Source of the DNA: Rotaria macrura
Lineage: Eukaryota; Rotifera; Eurotatoria; Philodinida; Philodinidae
Direction: 5' to 3'
Length of the DNA stretch: 64,000 nucleotides
NCBI GenBank assembly: GCA_900239685.1
Contig: OENT01000084.1
Coordinates: forward strand, 62,001-126,000
The translations under genes were made by a program, and so were the position numbers. Of this stretch, positions 52,617 through 64,000 are shown piece by piece. The stretch's first letter is position 1. Each line of letters opens with the position of its first letter. Under the pieces are notes generated by a model. That model was not told the origin of the DNA, searched no databases, and saw only the letters and a program-made list of their open reading frames with translations.

Positions 52617-53604
52617 AAAGAAAATGACTACTGTCATCTATCTCTTGGGCACGAAAAAACTATTAAGGAGCATTTGTATATGTTTTCATTTTACATTTTA
52701 ATCCAATTTCTTCTTTGTTATCTCAACCGGTGTATCGTACATATTTCTTTCTCATTTGTTGAATCTCATATTTGTCTTCTTTTTTAAATATATAGTTGAA
52801 ACTGGGCTTATCGATTTATAACAAAAAAATACCTCATATTATAGATTGAAAGTAAATATCATGCGATATCTACAATTACGGCGTACAATCTACAGTCTTA
52901 CTGGCAAATGGGTACTTATTTCAAAGTTAAAACATAAAGATTGTGATTCATATCATGTCCTTGACACAAAAAAAATGACGTTCTTCAAAGAGGACATACA
53001 AAACAGAGTCAATAAGTATCGTTGTAAAAATGTATCAATTCTTTTACACTGTAGATTTCTTGTTTGCTTTCATAGTAAATCTATGTGGTTACGACTGAGA
53101 TAATCTTAACATATTTTGAGCATACGTATGTCTTACAGATGTACATAGTAATAGTTTTCGAAATGAAGTTTCTAATTAATAATCAAAATATTTTCGAAAC
53201 AGCAAAGTCTCATTAAAATCTATTCATTTTCCTTGATGTGTTCGATCCTTCAGAATGCATCAAAAGACAATGTATCGAGCACCATATTTTGTTTTGGAAA
53301 TTTTCCTATTACTATCCTCTTAACAGTAACTTCACTTGAACGATGAAAAGTCTTGAACTGGTAAAAGAAGGCTATAGCTGTGTATCGTTTCAAAAGTATA
53401 CTAACTTTATCGACAGTTACTCGTTGTCATATTTTGATATCGAACGATGATCGGCAGTTGCATGTGTCCCATAATAAATGAAGTGCTTTTCTTCAATGCC
53501 ACTTAGGGATCGATTAGTTTCGAGTTCGCATAAATAAAAAGAATTAATAATGAGAAAGAACAATCATATGCAAGCACCTTGTGAAGTTTTTCTTTAATAA
53601 TAAA
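52617..53604. other. Intergenic, nothing recognised
   Basis: 3' flank of GNPNAT1 and upstream region of LARS2. Small frames are present, for example 52861-53103 on the + strand (80 codons, basic, no family), but unsupported. Confidence 0.45.
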
Positions 53605-56600
53605 ATGTTGTCTAAGCGAATCCAATCTGAATTTATTTTTCGTAGATTGTTTCGTCGTAATCTATTGCATTCATTCAGCTTAACCGGAAAACGAATGAGT
53701 AGTGAATTAATCTTTGAGTTTTAGATTCTTTAAACATTTTTTCAACGTGTGAAAGACGAAAGTTCCTTTCCATTTTTTCAAAGATAGGGTGAAATGGAAA
53801 ATTTGAATTAGTCTAATCGATGAAAATTCTTAAGGTAACAGTAGATCAGATAATAAAACTTTCAAAAATGAAAATTTAAGATTGGACAGTGTACGAATGA
53901 TGATATTACTCCATCAACCATGAAATCGTACTAATACAACACATTGACGTTCAAATAATATCAGTCAGTTGCGGAAACACTTTCGAATGACATGCACGCG
54001 ATTTCGTATTATAATCTAAGTCCTTTATATTACAAAAATTTTTCTAGTTCTCAGTGAAATTTTGTATTCGATTCTTTACATTTTGAACGTATAACTAAGA
54101 ATCATATGAATGAATATTCTATTTCGTTGAAACATGCTGCAACGTTTCAAAAATAGAAATACACTCTGAACTATCGATAGCTATAGTTTTCCTGATTATA
54201 CGAGAACGGGACACGTCTTCATCAACGATACAAGGAATTCCATAGATTGAATAATCACAGATCTATTGTACGTGCGTTATTTTTGTTCATGTCTTCATTT
54301 CACATGATAATCGACAATGACGGTTCGTTTTTGAATATCTCTAAACAAACATTTTCTCTTTCCGAAACACGATTTAATTTGTATCTAAAAGATTGAAAAA
54401 GTAAAGAATGCTTGTTTTTTCTAGCCAAAAACTTCAGCAATCGATCGAACGAAAGAAATAGAACAACACTGGATACCAAAATTATTCGATGAACATGACA
54501 AATATCAAATAGAACAAGTGAGATAAAAATCGTTTTGAAACTTCTTTTTATTATCAACCGACTACATCACCATTTGTTCTCTCTCTATCTTAAAAATAAT
54601 AAGGATGATGGTAAAAAACAGAAAATGTACATTCTACCTATGTTTCCATATCCTTCTGGTCGTTTACATATGGGTCATGTACGTGTTTACACGCTAAGTG
54701 ATACCTTAGCACGTTATTATAGAATGCGAGGCAATCGAGTAAATATACTTCCCCACTTAATTTATATATATATATATATAGATAAGTTTAATTCATCACT
54801 ATAACATAAGGTGATTCATTGTATTGGTTGGGATGCATTCGGTTTACCAGCTGAAAATGCTGCATTCGAACGATCAGAAGAACCTGATCAATGGACAAAA
54901 AAGTAGATAAAATTGTCTTCAATCGATTTCATGATCAAATAATAATGTCAATGCGTTTCTTTTTGTAAATAGGAACATAGCTTATATGAAACAGCAAATA
55001 AAACAACTCGGTTGTAGTTTTGATTGGAGACGAGTAAATGAGCTGGCTGTTTTCAATGCATCAATTTTTTATAGAAAGTATCTAGGAATTGTCCACATGT
55101 GATCCTAACTATTACAAATGGACACAATATTTATTCCTTATGTTATATCATGAAGGATTAATTTATCAAAAAAAAGTATGTATTTACTTATCATAATAAG
55201 AGTTAACAACGATTCATTTCTATTCTTTAGGCCGCTGTTAATTGGGATCCTGTCGATCAGACTGTTCTAGCTGATGAACAAATAGATGAAGCCGGCCGTT
55301 CATGGCGATCGGGTGCCATTGTAGAAAGAAAATATTTAAAACAATGGTTTATTCGTACACGAGCATTTACACAGGTAAAGATACATTAGATATATTTCTC
55401 ATTGATAGACGTAGCACGTCAACAACATTGAATATTAACATATCTCATATGAAATATTAGTCGTGCGACTGATAGTTATCATTTAAGTAAAAATATCGAA
55501 ATTATACCGCCTACCTTTGTATAATTGTCAATAGAATACTTAATTTTTTTTCTCGATCTATGTGTGTATACCTAGTTATTTATCGGTTTTCATTTATTCA
55601 TTCTCTAACACGATGTTCTGTGGAATAATAATGAACACAATTATAGTTTTTCTCATGTTAATCATGATAAGTTTCGTATTCAACGAAACCAACGAAATGC
55701 ATACGAAATATTATTCAACTAAAACACCATATAAACCTCCACCATCAACACTTGTTTTACCACCACCGCCCACAGAATTCGAATTAGTATGTACACAAAT
55801 TCTTGCCCGACATGGTTGTCGTGCATTAGAAGGTCGAAAATATGATAAGTTAACTTTGGCATTATGGACACAAGCAAAACAAGAAGGAGCAATAACAGAA
55901 TATGGTCAACAATTCGTTGAAGATATTCAACGTTTTATTGGTGTTAACGATAAAATAGGGTTTGTTAGCAGTCGGAAATTTCGAATTCTTTTGTGTTTCT
56001 ATTCTTCATTTTTTGTTTCCTTTTTGTTCATCAAACAGACGTGGTGAACTATCGGGACTTGGTAAAATTGAACATCAGAAACTTGCAAAACGTTTAACTG
56101 ATCGTTTATCATCGTTGTTTCAAAAAATTCAGATGAATAATTCATCAAGTCGTATTCTTGTTGTTAGTAGTGGTAAATCTCGTACTGTAACAAGTTTAAA
56201 CGCATTTGTAGAAGGTCTACCATCGGGTCTAATTTCTTCGATTCATTATGAACCATCAAATCCCGCATTACTTTCTTTCTATGATGATATTAAGTATCAA
56301 GCCCACTTTAAAAAAGACAAAAGATTAAAAAATAAGCTTTATTCTATTCTAATGCAACCCTATTCAAGACGAATGGCACGTCACGTACTTGAGAGATTAT
56401 ATCGTGGATCATTTATCGATCAACTTGCCAATCAATCGTATAATATTATCGATCCTGAATCTGGAAAGGCAATTAAAAATGAAGTTGATGCTGCTCGCAT
56501 CCTTCACAGTATCTATTTAATTGGTCCGAATCTACGTGTCGAGGGTGTTGACTCATTGTTAGAAAAATATTTCAATCTGAATGAATCCGCATGGTTCGCT

Positions 56601-59600
56601 TACATCAACGATGCAAAAGTAAATCTATATTCATGAAAAATAAACTAATCGATATTTCAATGAAAACAATCCATTTTTAGGAATACTATGAAAAAGGTCC
56701 TGGACTCTCCGATCGAACCATCATATTTGAAATGGCTCAAGTGTTGCTCGATGATTTTTTTCTTCATTCTGAAAAATGTGCTCAAATAAATTCAACACAT
56801 TTTCTTCGAGCACGTTTTACCCATGCTGAAGCAATTATCCCGTTTGCAGCACTACTAAAAATTCCGATATTAAGTGATAAGTCAACACCGATAGATGAAA
56901 CGTATACATATGAAAATAATGGTTGGCGTGGAGAATTAGTATCACCAATGACAGCTAATATTCAATGGGAAATATATAGGAGTTATAACAATGACACAAA
57001 TCTTCATCAAGCAAATCCACAAATACTTATTCGAATGTTATTCAATGAGTACCCTGTTCCATTTAAATTTGACTGTAAACCATACGATATGACACATCAT
57101 CTTTTTTACACTCTTGACGAATTAAAACGATGCTATCACATCGTTCGATTTTAAATAGTTCATTTCTGCCTCCTTTTTTCTTGTATATATATATATATAT
57201 ATATGTATGCTGATTCTTGTCGAAATAGATTACTGTGTATGCCACTATTTTCATTTCTATGTTAATAGTCCCTGTACGATAGCCTTGATACATTAGACAA
57301 GGATGATTGGCAAACTTTAATTAATATTCAACGTATGTGGATGGGAGAATGTAATGGAGTCAATGTACTCTTTAAACTTTCGGTATGATAATAGATATGA
57401 AGCAATAGAGAAGAATTTCTCTTTCAATGTTTGAATTAGATTCCAACAAGTGAATTCGATTTCATCGAAACATGTACAGTAAAGCCAGAAACTTTACTAC
57501 ATACGACACATCTTTATATACAAAGTAATCATAAATTAGCCCGTGCAGATTTAATCGATGTATGAGATAAAATTTTAATTGACAAAATATTATTTTCGAA
57601 CATGTATATTGATATGTAGGAAACAGAAAGTGGTGCGAAACGGTTACGCATCGATGCGATTCATCCATTGACAGAACGTGTATTACCAATATTTATTAAT
57701 GATGGTGCAGATTTCGGACCAAAAATACGAGCAAATATGACCATGTTAAATGTTCAAATAGGTAAAGAACGGTGAACGAAATAATTTCTTTTATGAAAAT
57801 ATTGTTTGCGGCTAAAGGTACACCGATATCTAATGAATATGATGCATCGTTTGCAAACAAACATCATATTTCGATGTTGATCGATTCATCAACTCATTGG
57901 TATAGAATGGATGTCGAAACATTACTTGCTGAACTACGTTCACGTGAATTGGGAGGTTATCGAACATCTGGTAAACTTAATGATTGGTGTATTTCACGTC
58001 AACGTTATTGGGGTACACCAATACCTATCATTCATTGTAATCACTGTGGCGTAAGAGCATTATTCTTTTTTGTCGTTTTCATAGACTATCGTACGTTCTT
58101 TCATTCATTTCAGGCAGTTCCCGTGCCAATTAATGAATTACCTGTTCAATTACCTTCTATTGAAAATATCAAATCTTCATCAAAAAAAGGCATTTCACCG
58201 TTAGCCAATGCGCATGATTGGATAAAAACTCAATGTCCAAAGTGAGTATACCTTTCAAGAAGATTTGTTATTGTCCTTGTTCGCGTCATAACAATTTATC
58301 TAGATGTGGAAATCTGAATGCTAAACGTGAAACAGATACTATGGATACATTTGTTGATTCATCATGGTATTTTCTACGCTATCTAGACAATGAAAATACA
58401 GATAAACCGTTTGAACCAAATACAATCAATAAATTGATGCCCGTTGATCTCTATATCGGCGGACTAGAACATGGTAATGAATAGATATGTTTTAATGTAT
58501 GTTTTTTCCCTGAGTTTTTCAGGGAATGAGAATACATATTCGATATGTTTTCGTTTGTTTTCTGTTTATGATTAGCTTTAACACATTTATTTGTTGCTCG
58601 ATTTATTCAACATTTCGTGCATTCGAAAGGACTCTGTACATCTCTTGAACCATTCAAACGATTCATACCGATTGGTAAAAAGAACTTTCATTATATTGAT
58701 GTGTTTGTTTTTTGTCTAAAATCAATATCTCTATGATTAAAGGTATGGTTCAAGGAAAAACTTATAAAACGTCAAGTGGTCAATATGTATCAAAAGATGA
58801 TGTTTTGACTGTCGATAAAAATACACTAGTACATTCATTAACAAAAGAACCGTTGCAAATTGACTGGGAAAAAATGAGCAAATCAAAATATAATGGCATC
58901 GATCCTCAAGAAATAGTTGATCAATACGGAGTAGATTTTACAAGAATACTTATGCTTACATTTGTTCATCCAAGATCATTAAGAAATTTCAATCGTAATA
59001 ATAATCTATTTTTAAGAAAAAGAAAAAGAATTGATTGCATCTTAATTGTTAATTTCAGAATATTCAACCAAGTTAATATTCGAATGATAAGAATTCTTAT
59101 GAATAGGACTATGAGACTTTGCTCAGTGATTGTATAGATATATTCTTAGTTTCAGATAGATCGACAGTTCATTTCGATCCAAGCGTTAATCTTATTCGTA
59201 GCTGTGAAACAAATTTCTATGAATAGATTTGAAAAATGTATGATATTCTTCACATCGTCAAAATTGATCGACACGATCTTGCTTAGCTTTACGATATTCG
59301 GAAAATTAGTCTTGAACCGCCTTGATTATGACCAGAACTCGAACTAGGACAAAATTGTTACATTGATAAAAGCAGAAAAAATGCTGAAACTGTTTCTGAA
59401 GAAACGAGAATATAATTTTCTATTCACTTACAATAGATGAAATGCAAATTTTCACTAATGGAAACAATCTTCCTCCATGTAACTTCTCAATATCAGAATG
59501 AGTGACTTTTTTTTCGATTGTTGAGAGATTCATCATTTTTAATTTCTTTAAGCAACTTATAATAGTTTTTACGGTACAGATACTCAATCGGAATATTGCA

Positions 59601-61184
59601 ATATATGATAATTACTGCAGCACTCTCGTACACTGAATGCCATACTGGACCGATGGGAAACTTCTATTCAGGCTGCATAAACACATGTCATAGAATTCTT
59701 TCGATTCGAACTAATATATATGGAAATAGAGTTAAAACAACGTAAGAACTGGCTTCTGCTGTGCAAAGCAGGAAGAGATACAGTTCATATTTAAACTCCT
59801 TATGTTTTAGTCTCATATGCGTTCGCTGTTTCATTCAGTGTGAAGACCGAAAGCTAATAGTCGAGTTTAATGAGTGCTAGTTCGTAAATTGTTTTGAGTC
59901 GATGAGTTCTAATTAGTGTTCTATTGGCAATGGACAACCTAAATAAAGTAATGTACTTGATTAATTTATATTGCAACTGCAATACGTAAACTTGAATCAC
60001 ATCAAATTGTGTTCTTCAGTTACTAAATGACTGATTTCAAATCGTTAGTGTTTATTAGAACTTCGAAAAAGAAATAGCAGATCAACATGACCAGTAACTT
60101 AGGTAAATAATGGAATCAAATCATTCTCTGATAGAAATTATCAAGTATTCAATAATTTTAATTCTAAGTTCTCATTAGTTTAAACACTCAATCGATAGAA
60201 TACTATAGGTTTCTGTTTGATATTTTAGTGGGAGATGGTATTGCTGAAGGTTTGCAAAATTGGTTCAAAATATTCGTTAATCTCTATGTTGAATTAATTG
60301 AATCGCGAACAAATTCCAACGCTACAAAATCATCGATGAATGATGAAGAGTTCAAGCAAATCGAAATGAATTTACGCGATCAACGACTGAATACTATTTA
60401 TACATTTGTATTTTATATCGATAGTTTTTTTAGTGTGGCATCAGCTATCATTGAATTACAAAAATTTACACGTTATCTACGAGTAGACATTGATCAATTT
60501 TAATTTCATATTTAAAAAATTAATTTTAATCAATATATTGTTTAGAAAGTTCCAGTCAATGTTAAACAACAATCAAATGAATATCGTAGATGTCTTTGTG
60601 ATCTATTAGTTATGATTGGACCTGTCATACCATGTCTGTCATCTGAACTTTGGACAATTTTACAAAAACAACTGAAAGTTCATATAGATGGCTATGATCT
60701 GGTAAGAAGAAAATAAACTCTAATAGAAAAATTTTATTTGAACATCCATATTTAACATCGTTCTTTTAGAGTAAAAGTCTATTTGAACAAACTTATCCAA
60801 CATTACCTGATGATTATCCAGGCAAAATCAATGCCTTGGTATAATAGATATTTAGTTCTTCGGAAAAAAAGACAAGCAAAACTCAATGAAATTTTTATTT
60901 AGTTTGATTCGTCTATATTCGCTTCAACGTCAATACCTCGATCGATGCTTCCATCATTATCGACATCTGATATTCTAAAATATTTAAATGAAAACGATCA
61001 TCAATCTCAAATGAAACTGTTCATTGAAAATAAAGGTCTCAAACTTGATCGTTTACGTAAATTAAGTGACTATTGTGCAACACTAATTTATGAACGTGAT
61101 CCAAATGTGACTATCATTGAACAACAAGAACCGGACAGTGATGAGAAAAAGAGAAAAACTTCAAAAAAGAAACATACATCTTAA
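53605..61184 (+). CDS. LARS2: Mitochondrial leucyl-tRNA synthetase
   Basis: A 19-exon model gives 904 residues, very close to human LARS2. Exons: 53605-53698, 54438-54517, 54604-54738, 54811-54902, 54973-55033, 55086-55175, 55231-55374, 57269-57382, 57440-57559, 57620-57761, 57818-58050, 58114-58241, 58304-58473, 58576-58674, 58743-58994, 60229-60482, 60546-60701, 60770-60838, 60903-61184. The first exon looks like a mitochondrial presequence ([15 protein letters not shown]). The HIGH-type motif is HMGH at 80-83 ([17 protein letters not shown]) and KMSKS is at 611-615. [30 protein letters not shown] and [11 protein letters not shown] are also diagnostic. The CP1 editing region is present but its usual catalytic signatures are not recognisable. 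Two introns are long: one of 1.9 kb holding another gene and one of 1.2 kb. Exon 1 is the least certain. It charges mitochondrial tRNA-Leu. Confidence 0.9.
54768..54781. repeat. AT dinucleotide run in LARS2 intron
   Basis: A short alternating AT tract within the third LARS2 intron. Confidence 0.7.
55613..57154 (+). CDS. MINPP1: Multiple inositol polyphosphate phosphatase (histidine phosphatase), nested in LARS2 intron
   Basis: Three exons, 55613-55959, 56039-56618 and 56681-57154, keep phase and encode 466 residues (human MINPP1 is 487). Residues 1-24 are a signal peptide ([16 protein letters not shown]). The catalytic histidine motif is [14 protein letters not shown], with RHG at 66-68 and Arg70. 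The proton-donor motif is HAE at 357-359 ([18 protein letters not shown]), the HAE form that separates MINPP from HD-type acid phosphatases. [19 protein letters not shown] and [19 protein letters not shown] are also typical. It would hydrolyse InsP6 and lower inositol phosphates in the ER or outside the cell. The C-terminus ends HIVRF with no KDEL-type retrieval signal, so secretion is possible. An ATG six codons downstream (55631) is an alternative start. Confidence 0.9.
57184..57204. repeat. AT dinucleotide run
   Basis: A pure alternating AT tract just after the nested MINPP1 gene, still inside the LARS2 intron. Confidence 0.8.
58995..60228. other. Long LARS2 intron, nothing else recognised
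   Basis: The donor gtaata at 58995 and the acceptor AG at 60227-60228 are inferred from phase and from continuity of the anticodon-binding domain (HPRSLRNFN joined to [13 protein letters not shown]). The 1.2 kb between them is AT-rich with no gene seen. Confidence 0.65.
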
Positions 61185-61292
61185 TGCATCTATCATGTTT
61201 TTGTTTTTCTTGAATAAAAATACTCTTCGAATGAAAGAAAAAGAAACAATCAACCATTTATAGATGTTTAATATGTTTCATCATATGTAGAT

Positions 61293-61877
61293 ATGAATAA
61301 TAATGAAGTATCGATTCTTCTTGAAATTCTTGATCTTGAATACTTAAAACCAATACTTATTGATCGTTTTCAAACGCTTCATGAACTTGCATCAGTTAAT
61401 CTTAATGCTATCGGTATACAAAATCAAGATGATATTAGTAAATTAAAATATGCTCTAGACAAACTTGATCAAGGAAAAAATTCGATTGAAACAATTGATC
61501 CTATATTATCATTGAGTGATAGTAATCATATCGTAGAACGCATTGAAAATGAAACGAATCTTATTTCATCAAATCTTAATTTATTATTAAATAATACTAT
61601 TACGAATTTACCTAAAGATGATGCAACATCTGATATTGATTATGTATTGTATGATTCAGAAATCGATCGAATCGTAGCTGACATACAACAAGTACAGAAT
61701 AGTGCCGAAGAATTAATTGCAAAAATTCAAATACAATACCCAAATTTACAACAACAAGAAATGCAATCATTGAATAAACATAAAAATCATTCATATCCAT
61801 CCTATAAACGAACTTTCTTTATACTTAGTCTATCTGTTTTTTGTATCGGTCTTATGTTCTATATTAAACGTAAATAA
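61293..61877 (+). CDS. Small tail-anchored protein with SAM-like N-terminus
   Basis: A single-exon frame of 194 residues starting 108 bases after the LARS2 stop. Residues 1-60 (VSILLEILDLEYLKPILIDR, LHELASVNLNAIGIQ, DDISKLKYALDKL) have the helical pattern of a SAM domain. The middle is acidic and polar with a coiled-coil-like segment (EIDRIVADIQQVQNSAEELI). Residues about 173-191 (TFFILSLSVFCIGLMFYI) form a single membrane span followed by KRK, the layout of a tail-anchored ER or mitochondrial outer-membrane protein. I do not recognise an orthologue. The close spacing to LARS2 may only reflect genome compactness. Confidence 0.7.
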   Translation: MNNNEVSILLEILDLEYLKPILIDRFQTLHELASVNLNAIGIQNQDDISKLKYALDKLDQGKNSIETIDPILSLSDSNHIVERIENETNLISSNLNLLLNNTITNLPKDDATSDIDYVLYDSEIDRIVADIQQVQNSAEELIAKIQIQYPNLQQQEMQSLNKHKNHSYPSYKRTFFILSLSVFCIGLMFYIKRK

Positions 61878-62256
61878 ATCGATAATTATTTAGGTATTAA
61901 TACATATGTTTTCATATCCGACGAATATAATACATGCGTACCTGAGTACGTGCTATGTACACTTCATCTTATTTTGATTAAATGAGAATTTATGCTATGT
62001 AAATGTACGTGTGTTTTCATATAAAATATATAATGATCGAATAATACAGCACAGCGTGTCTCAAGACATATTTAGGATTCAGAATTAGTAAGCATATAGG
62101 TTATGATTTTAATCTATTTGATTGTTCAATAAACATTCTATTCTTCTTCTTCATACAGTACGTATCTTTTTAGACTGTGTTGTCTATACCCAGTGATTTG
62201 TCATTTTTTTTTCTTCAATACTCGTAACTGATTGTCACGATTCAAGGTGAAGAGGA

Positions 62257-62291
62257 TGATATATATATGTATATATATATATATATATATA
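62257..62291. repeat. AT dinucleotide microsatellite
   Basis: Alternating AT with a single GT interruption. Confidence 0.85.
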
Positions 62292-62693
62292 AGACACAAT
62301 ACCTATGCATTTGTCTAGGTCACTGGCAAGCATTTTCATGACACAAAAAACGTAAAAGAGAAAAAAGAACAAAGTGATGATAAGGAAAAGAGCAAATACA
62401 CATATTTGAATAATGTAGTACACTTTCGATTTCTTTCTCTCTGTCTCTCCCTCCTTCTTCTCCATCGACACCCTTAACATCCCTCCACATTACTACCACC
62501 ACGTAACCTATATAATATATGTACCACTACCACAATACACCAGGCTATTGATGATGAAGCAGCCGATGAGAGAGAAAGATAGCCAGACAATAGACAAAGA
62601 GAACAAGAGAGAAAAGAAATCTAGTCGGACAATACTCATTCGAATGCTATAGCTTATAGCAAAAGAGGAGAGTGAGAATGAAGCAAAGAGAGA

Positions 62694-62736
62694 CACATAG
62701 AGAGGGAGAGAGAGAGAGAGAGAGAAGGAGAAGGAC
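62694..62736. repeat. GA dinucleotide microsatellite
   Basis: A GA tract with GGA interruptions. Confidence 0.85.
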
Positions 62737-63428
62737 TGAAGGAAGAAAGTACAATTCACCGCCTTAAACAGGCATGCATTTACGATGCATTCTTCAAAAA
62801 TCAGCCATTTTCAGTATGTAAGCATTACTTTTTAACGCTAGGATACATCTACTAAATGCAAGAGGATACTTTGATGTCGTCATCAAGGCTATTTGTTCAC
62901 CCAACCCTTGTTGAAGAGTCCATTAGCCTTATTGTTTATTCTTATCGTAACTTGTGTCTAGATCGTCTTATTTCGATAAACATACTAACTAACGAATCTT
63001 TTTATCTCAAAAGAAAAAAAAACAAAGAACAGAATAATGATGAATAGACTACATCCATGAAGAATAGTAGTATACAAAATTGAACCCATAGATACATATA
63101 CGAGAACACAAAAGAAACGTAGATCATAATTTAATACTAATAATCTTAGTATAGTGTATATACTTCATCTGTCATTTTTCTTTTCTTTTTTTTCTTCTTC
63201 TTCATGTCATGCTTGAAGTAGTACCTACTATATAATACTTTATGAATTTTCACACATAATATTGCATCATAACGTCGACTTATGTCGTTCAATCGTCTTA
63301 CATATGTGCATTTATAAAAGAGAGAAGTGAAAAATGAACAATCGTACTTTTCTTTTACTCATCTCAAGTATTCGATTTCTATTTTAGATATAACAAGTTT
63401 TTTTTCACTTGAAATTAAATTAAAAGGA

Positions 63429-63635
63429 ATGTATCATCGAATGTATCTACGTCGTTGTTCAATGTCAAGCATAAGTGAAGAATCAGAAACAGGCGATGAC
63501 GATCATCTGGATGATGAATTTATCGTGTGTAATGATAATAATAATGATGCTAATTTGAACAATGAACCAGAAACTCCTTGTGCATCAAGTTTATCTGTTG
63601 AAAATTGTCTTGGCGATTTGAACAATTTCAAAGAA
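63429..63635 (+). CDS. First coding exon of an unidentified gene (partial, runs to window edge)
   Basis: After an acceptor at 63388-63389 (tttctattttag), an ATG at 63429 opens a 69-codon exon that ends in phase 0 at gtaaga. The encoded segment starts with a basic RRCSMSSISEE stretch and is then acidic and Asn/Asp-rich (DDDHLDDEF, NDNNNDANLNNEPE), probably disordered. A candidate next exon starts at 63853 after catacag (RRHIVTFGLDYTG) but soon meets a stop, so it may be wrong or spliced again. No family is recognised. Confidence 0.45.
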
Positions 63636-64000
63636 GTAAGAATTCTTTTTTCTTCTACTTTTTCACATAGCACATGTTTCTTGATGTCCGATGGACAAAT
63701 TAGCTCTTTATTGAAGTGTAATCACGTTTACCTAATGATCTTAGTCAGCTTGCACTTTCATTTATTATTCTATGTCCTTTATGAGAAAGCCAGACTTATT
63801 TTCTTTTTCTCTATGTCGAAATGGCTAGGTATTCTTAAGTACATACATACAGCGGCGTCATATTGTCACATTTGGACTTGATTATACCGGATGTGCGTTA
63901 ATAGGGCATCTGTATATGTAACAGATTTATGAGTCCATTTTTCACTTGGCACAACTAACCCTGCAGCCGGTGTTCCGTCCTCTCTGCCAGACTTATCAAC

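Larger units (their letters stand above)
61878..63428. other. Intergenic, microsatellite-rich
   Basis: Contains an AT run (about 62257-62291) and a GA run (about 62694-62736), with T-rich stretches before the last gene. No supported gene. The simple-sequence character resembles the region flanking Pitx. Confidence 0.5.

Noticed and set aside
52846-53103. Basic 80-codon frame after GNPNAT1
   Set aside because: No domain, no signal peptide and no conserved splice context; kept as intergenic.
55962-56040. Reading through 55962-56040 as coding in the nested phosphatase
   Set aside because: The frame changes there; donor gtttgt at 55960 and acceptor AG at 56037-56038 join the RHG domain to RGELSGLGK in the correct phase.

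Overview
This window is eukaryotic nuclear DNA from a small-genome invertebrate. It is AT-rich, most spliced genes have very short GT-AG introns (about 55-85 bp), and it carries metazoan-specific genes: a Pitx homeobox, a TRPM-type channel, LRMDA and Topors. The compact introns, strong AT bias and a single-exon F-box gene would fit a bdelloid rotifer, but that is inference and no species is assigned. Exon structures were built by hand from splice sites, reading phase and family knowledge. All coordinates are CDS bounds, not transcript bounds.

Layout. 1-5.6 kb has no recognised gene. A Pitx homeobox gene (two coding exons) lies at 5.6-7.0 kb, followed by low-complexity and microsatellite DNA. 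A single-exon F-box protein lies at 10.9-12.6 kb. From 14.6 to 26.1 kb there is an accessory island. It holds two nearly identical copies of a ~1.5 kb block (14.6-16.1 and 23.1-24.6 kb) and an older tandem pair of small secreted cystine-knot peptide precursors (21.8-22.2 and 25.6-25.9 kb), each with a TATA box and a shared 18-bp upstream box. From 26.8 to 33.8 kb, three non-autonomous inverted-repeat elements (one hAT-like with an 8-bp target duplication, one piggyBac-like with TTAA ends, one long-armed foldback) surround a Topors-like RING E3 ligase at 28.2-30.0 kb. 33.8-39.9 kb has no recognised gene and contains a 410-base assembly gap.

The right third is gene-dense and entirely on the + strand as far as I can see. 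It contains a 22-exon TRPM-like cation channel (39.9-45.4 kb), LRMDA (49.2-50.2 kb), a C2HC zinc-finger gene (51.2-51.7 kb), GNPNAT1 (52.0-52.6 kb) and mitochondrial leucyl-tRNA synthetase LARS2 (53.6-61.2 kb, 19 exons). A complete three-exon MINPP1-like histidine phosphatase is nested in a LARS2 intron on the same strand. A small tail-anchored protein (61.3-61.9 kb) and the first coding exon of an unidentified gene at the right edge follow.

The genes do not form a single pathway. The observation I rate most interesting is the pair of precursors with signal peptide, Lys-Arg processing site, six-cysteine knot and C-terminal Gly-Lys, which looks like a lineage-specific secreted peptide family. 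Next are the LARS2/MINPP1 nesting and the recent block duplication.
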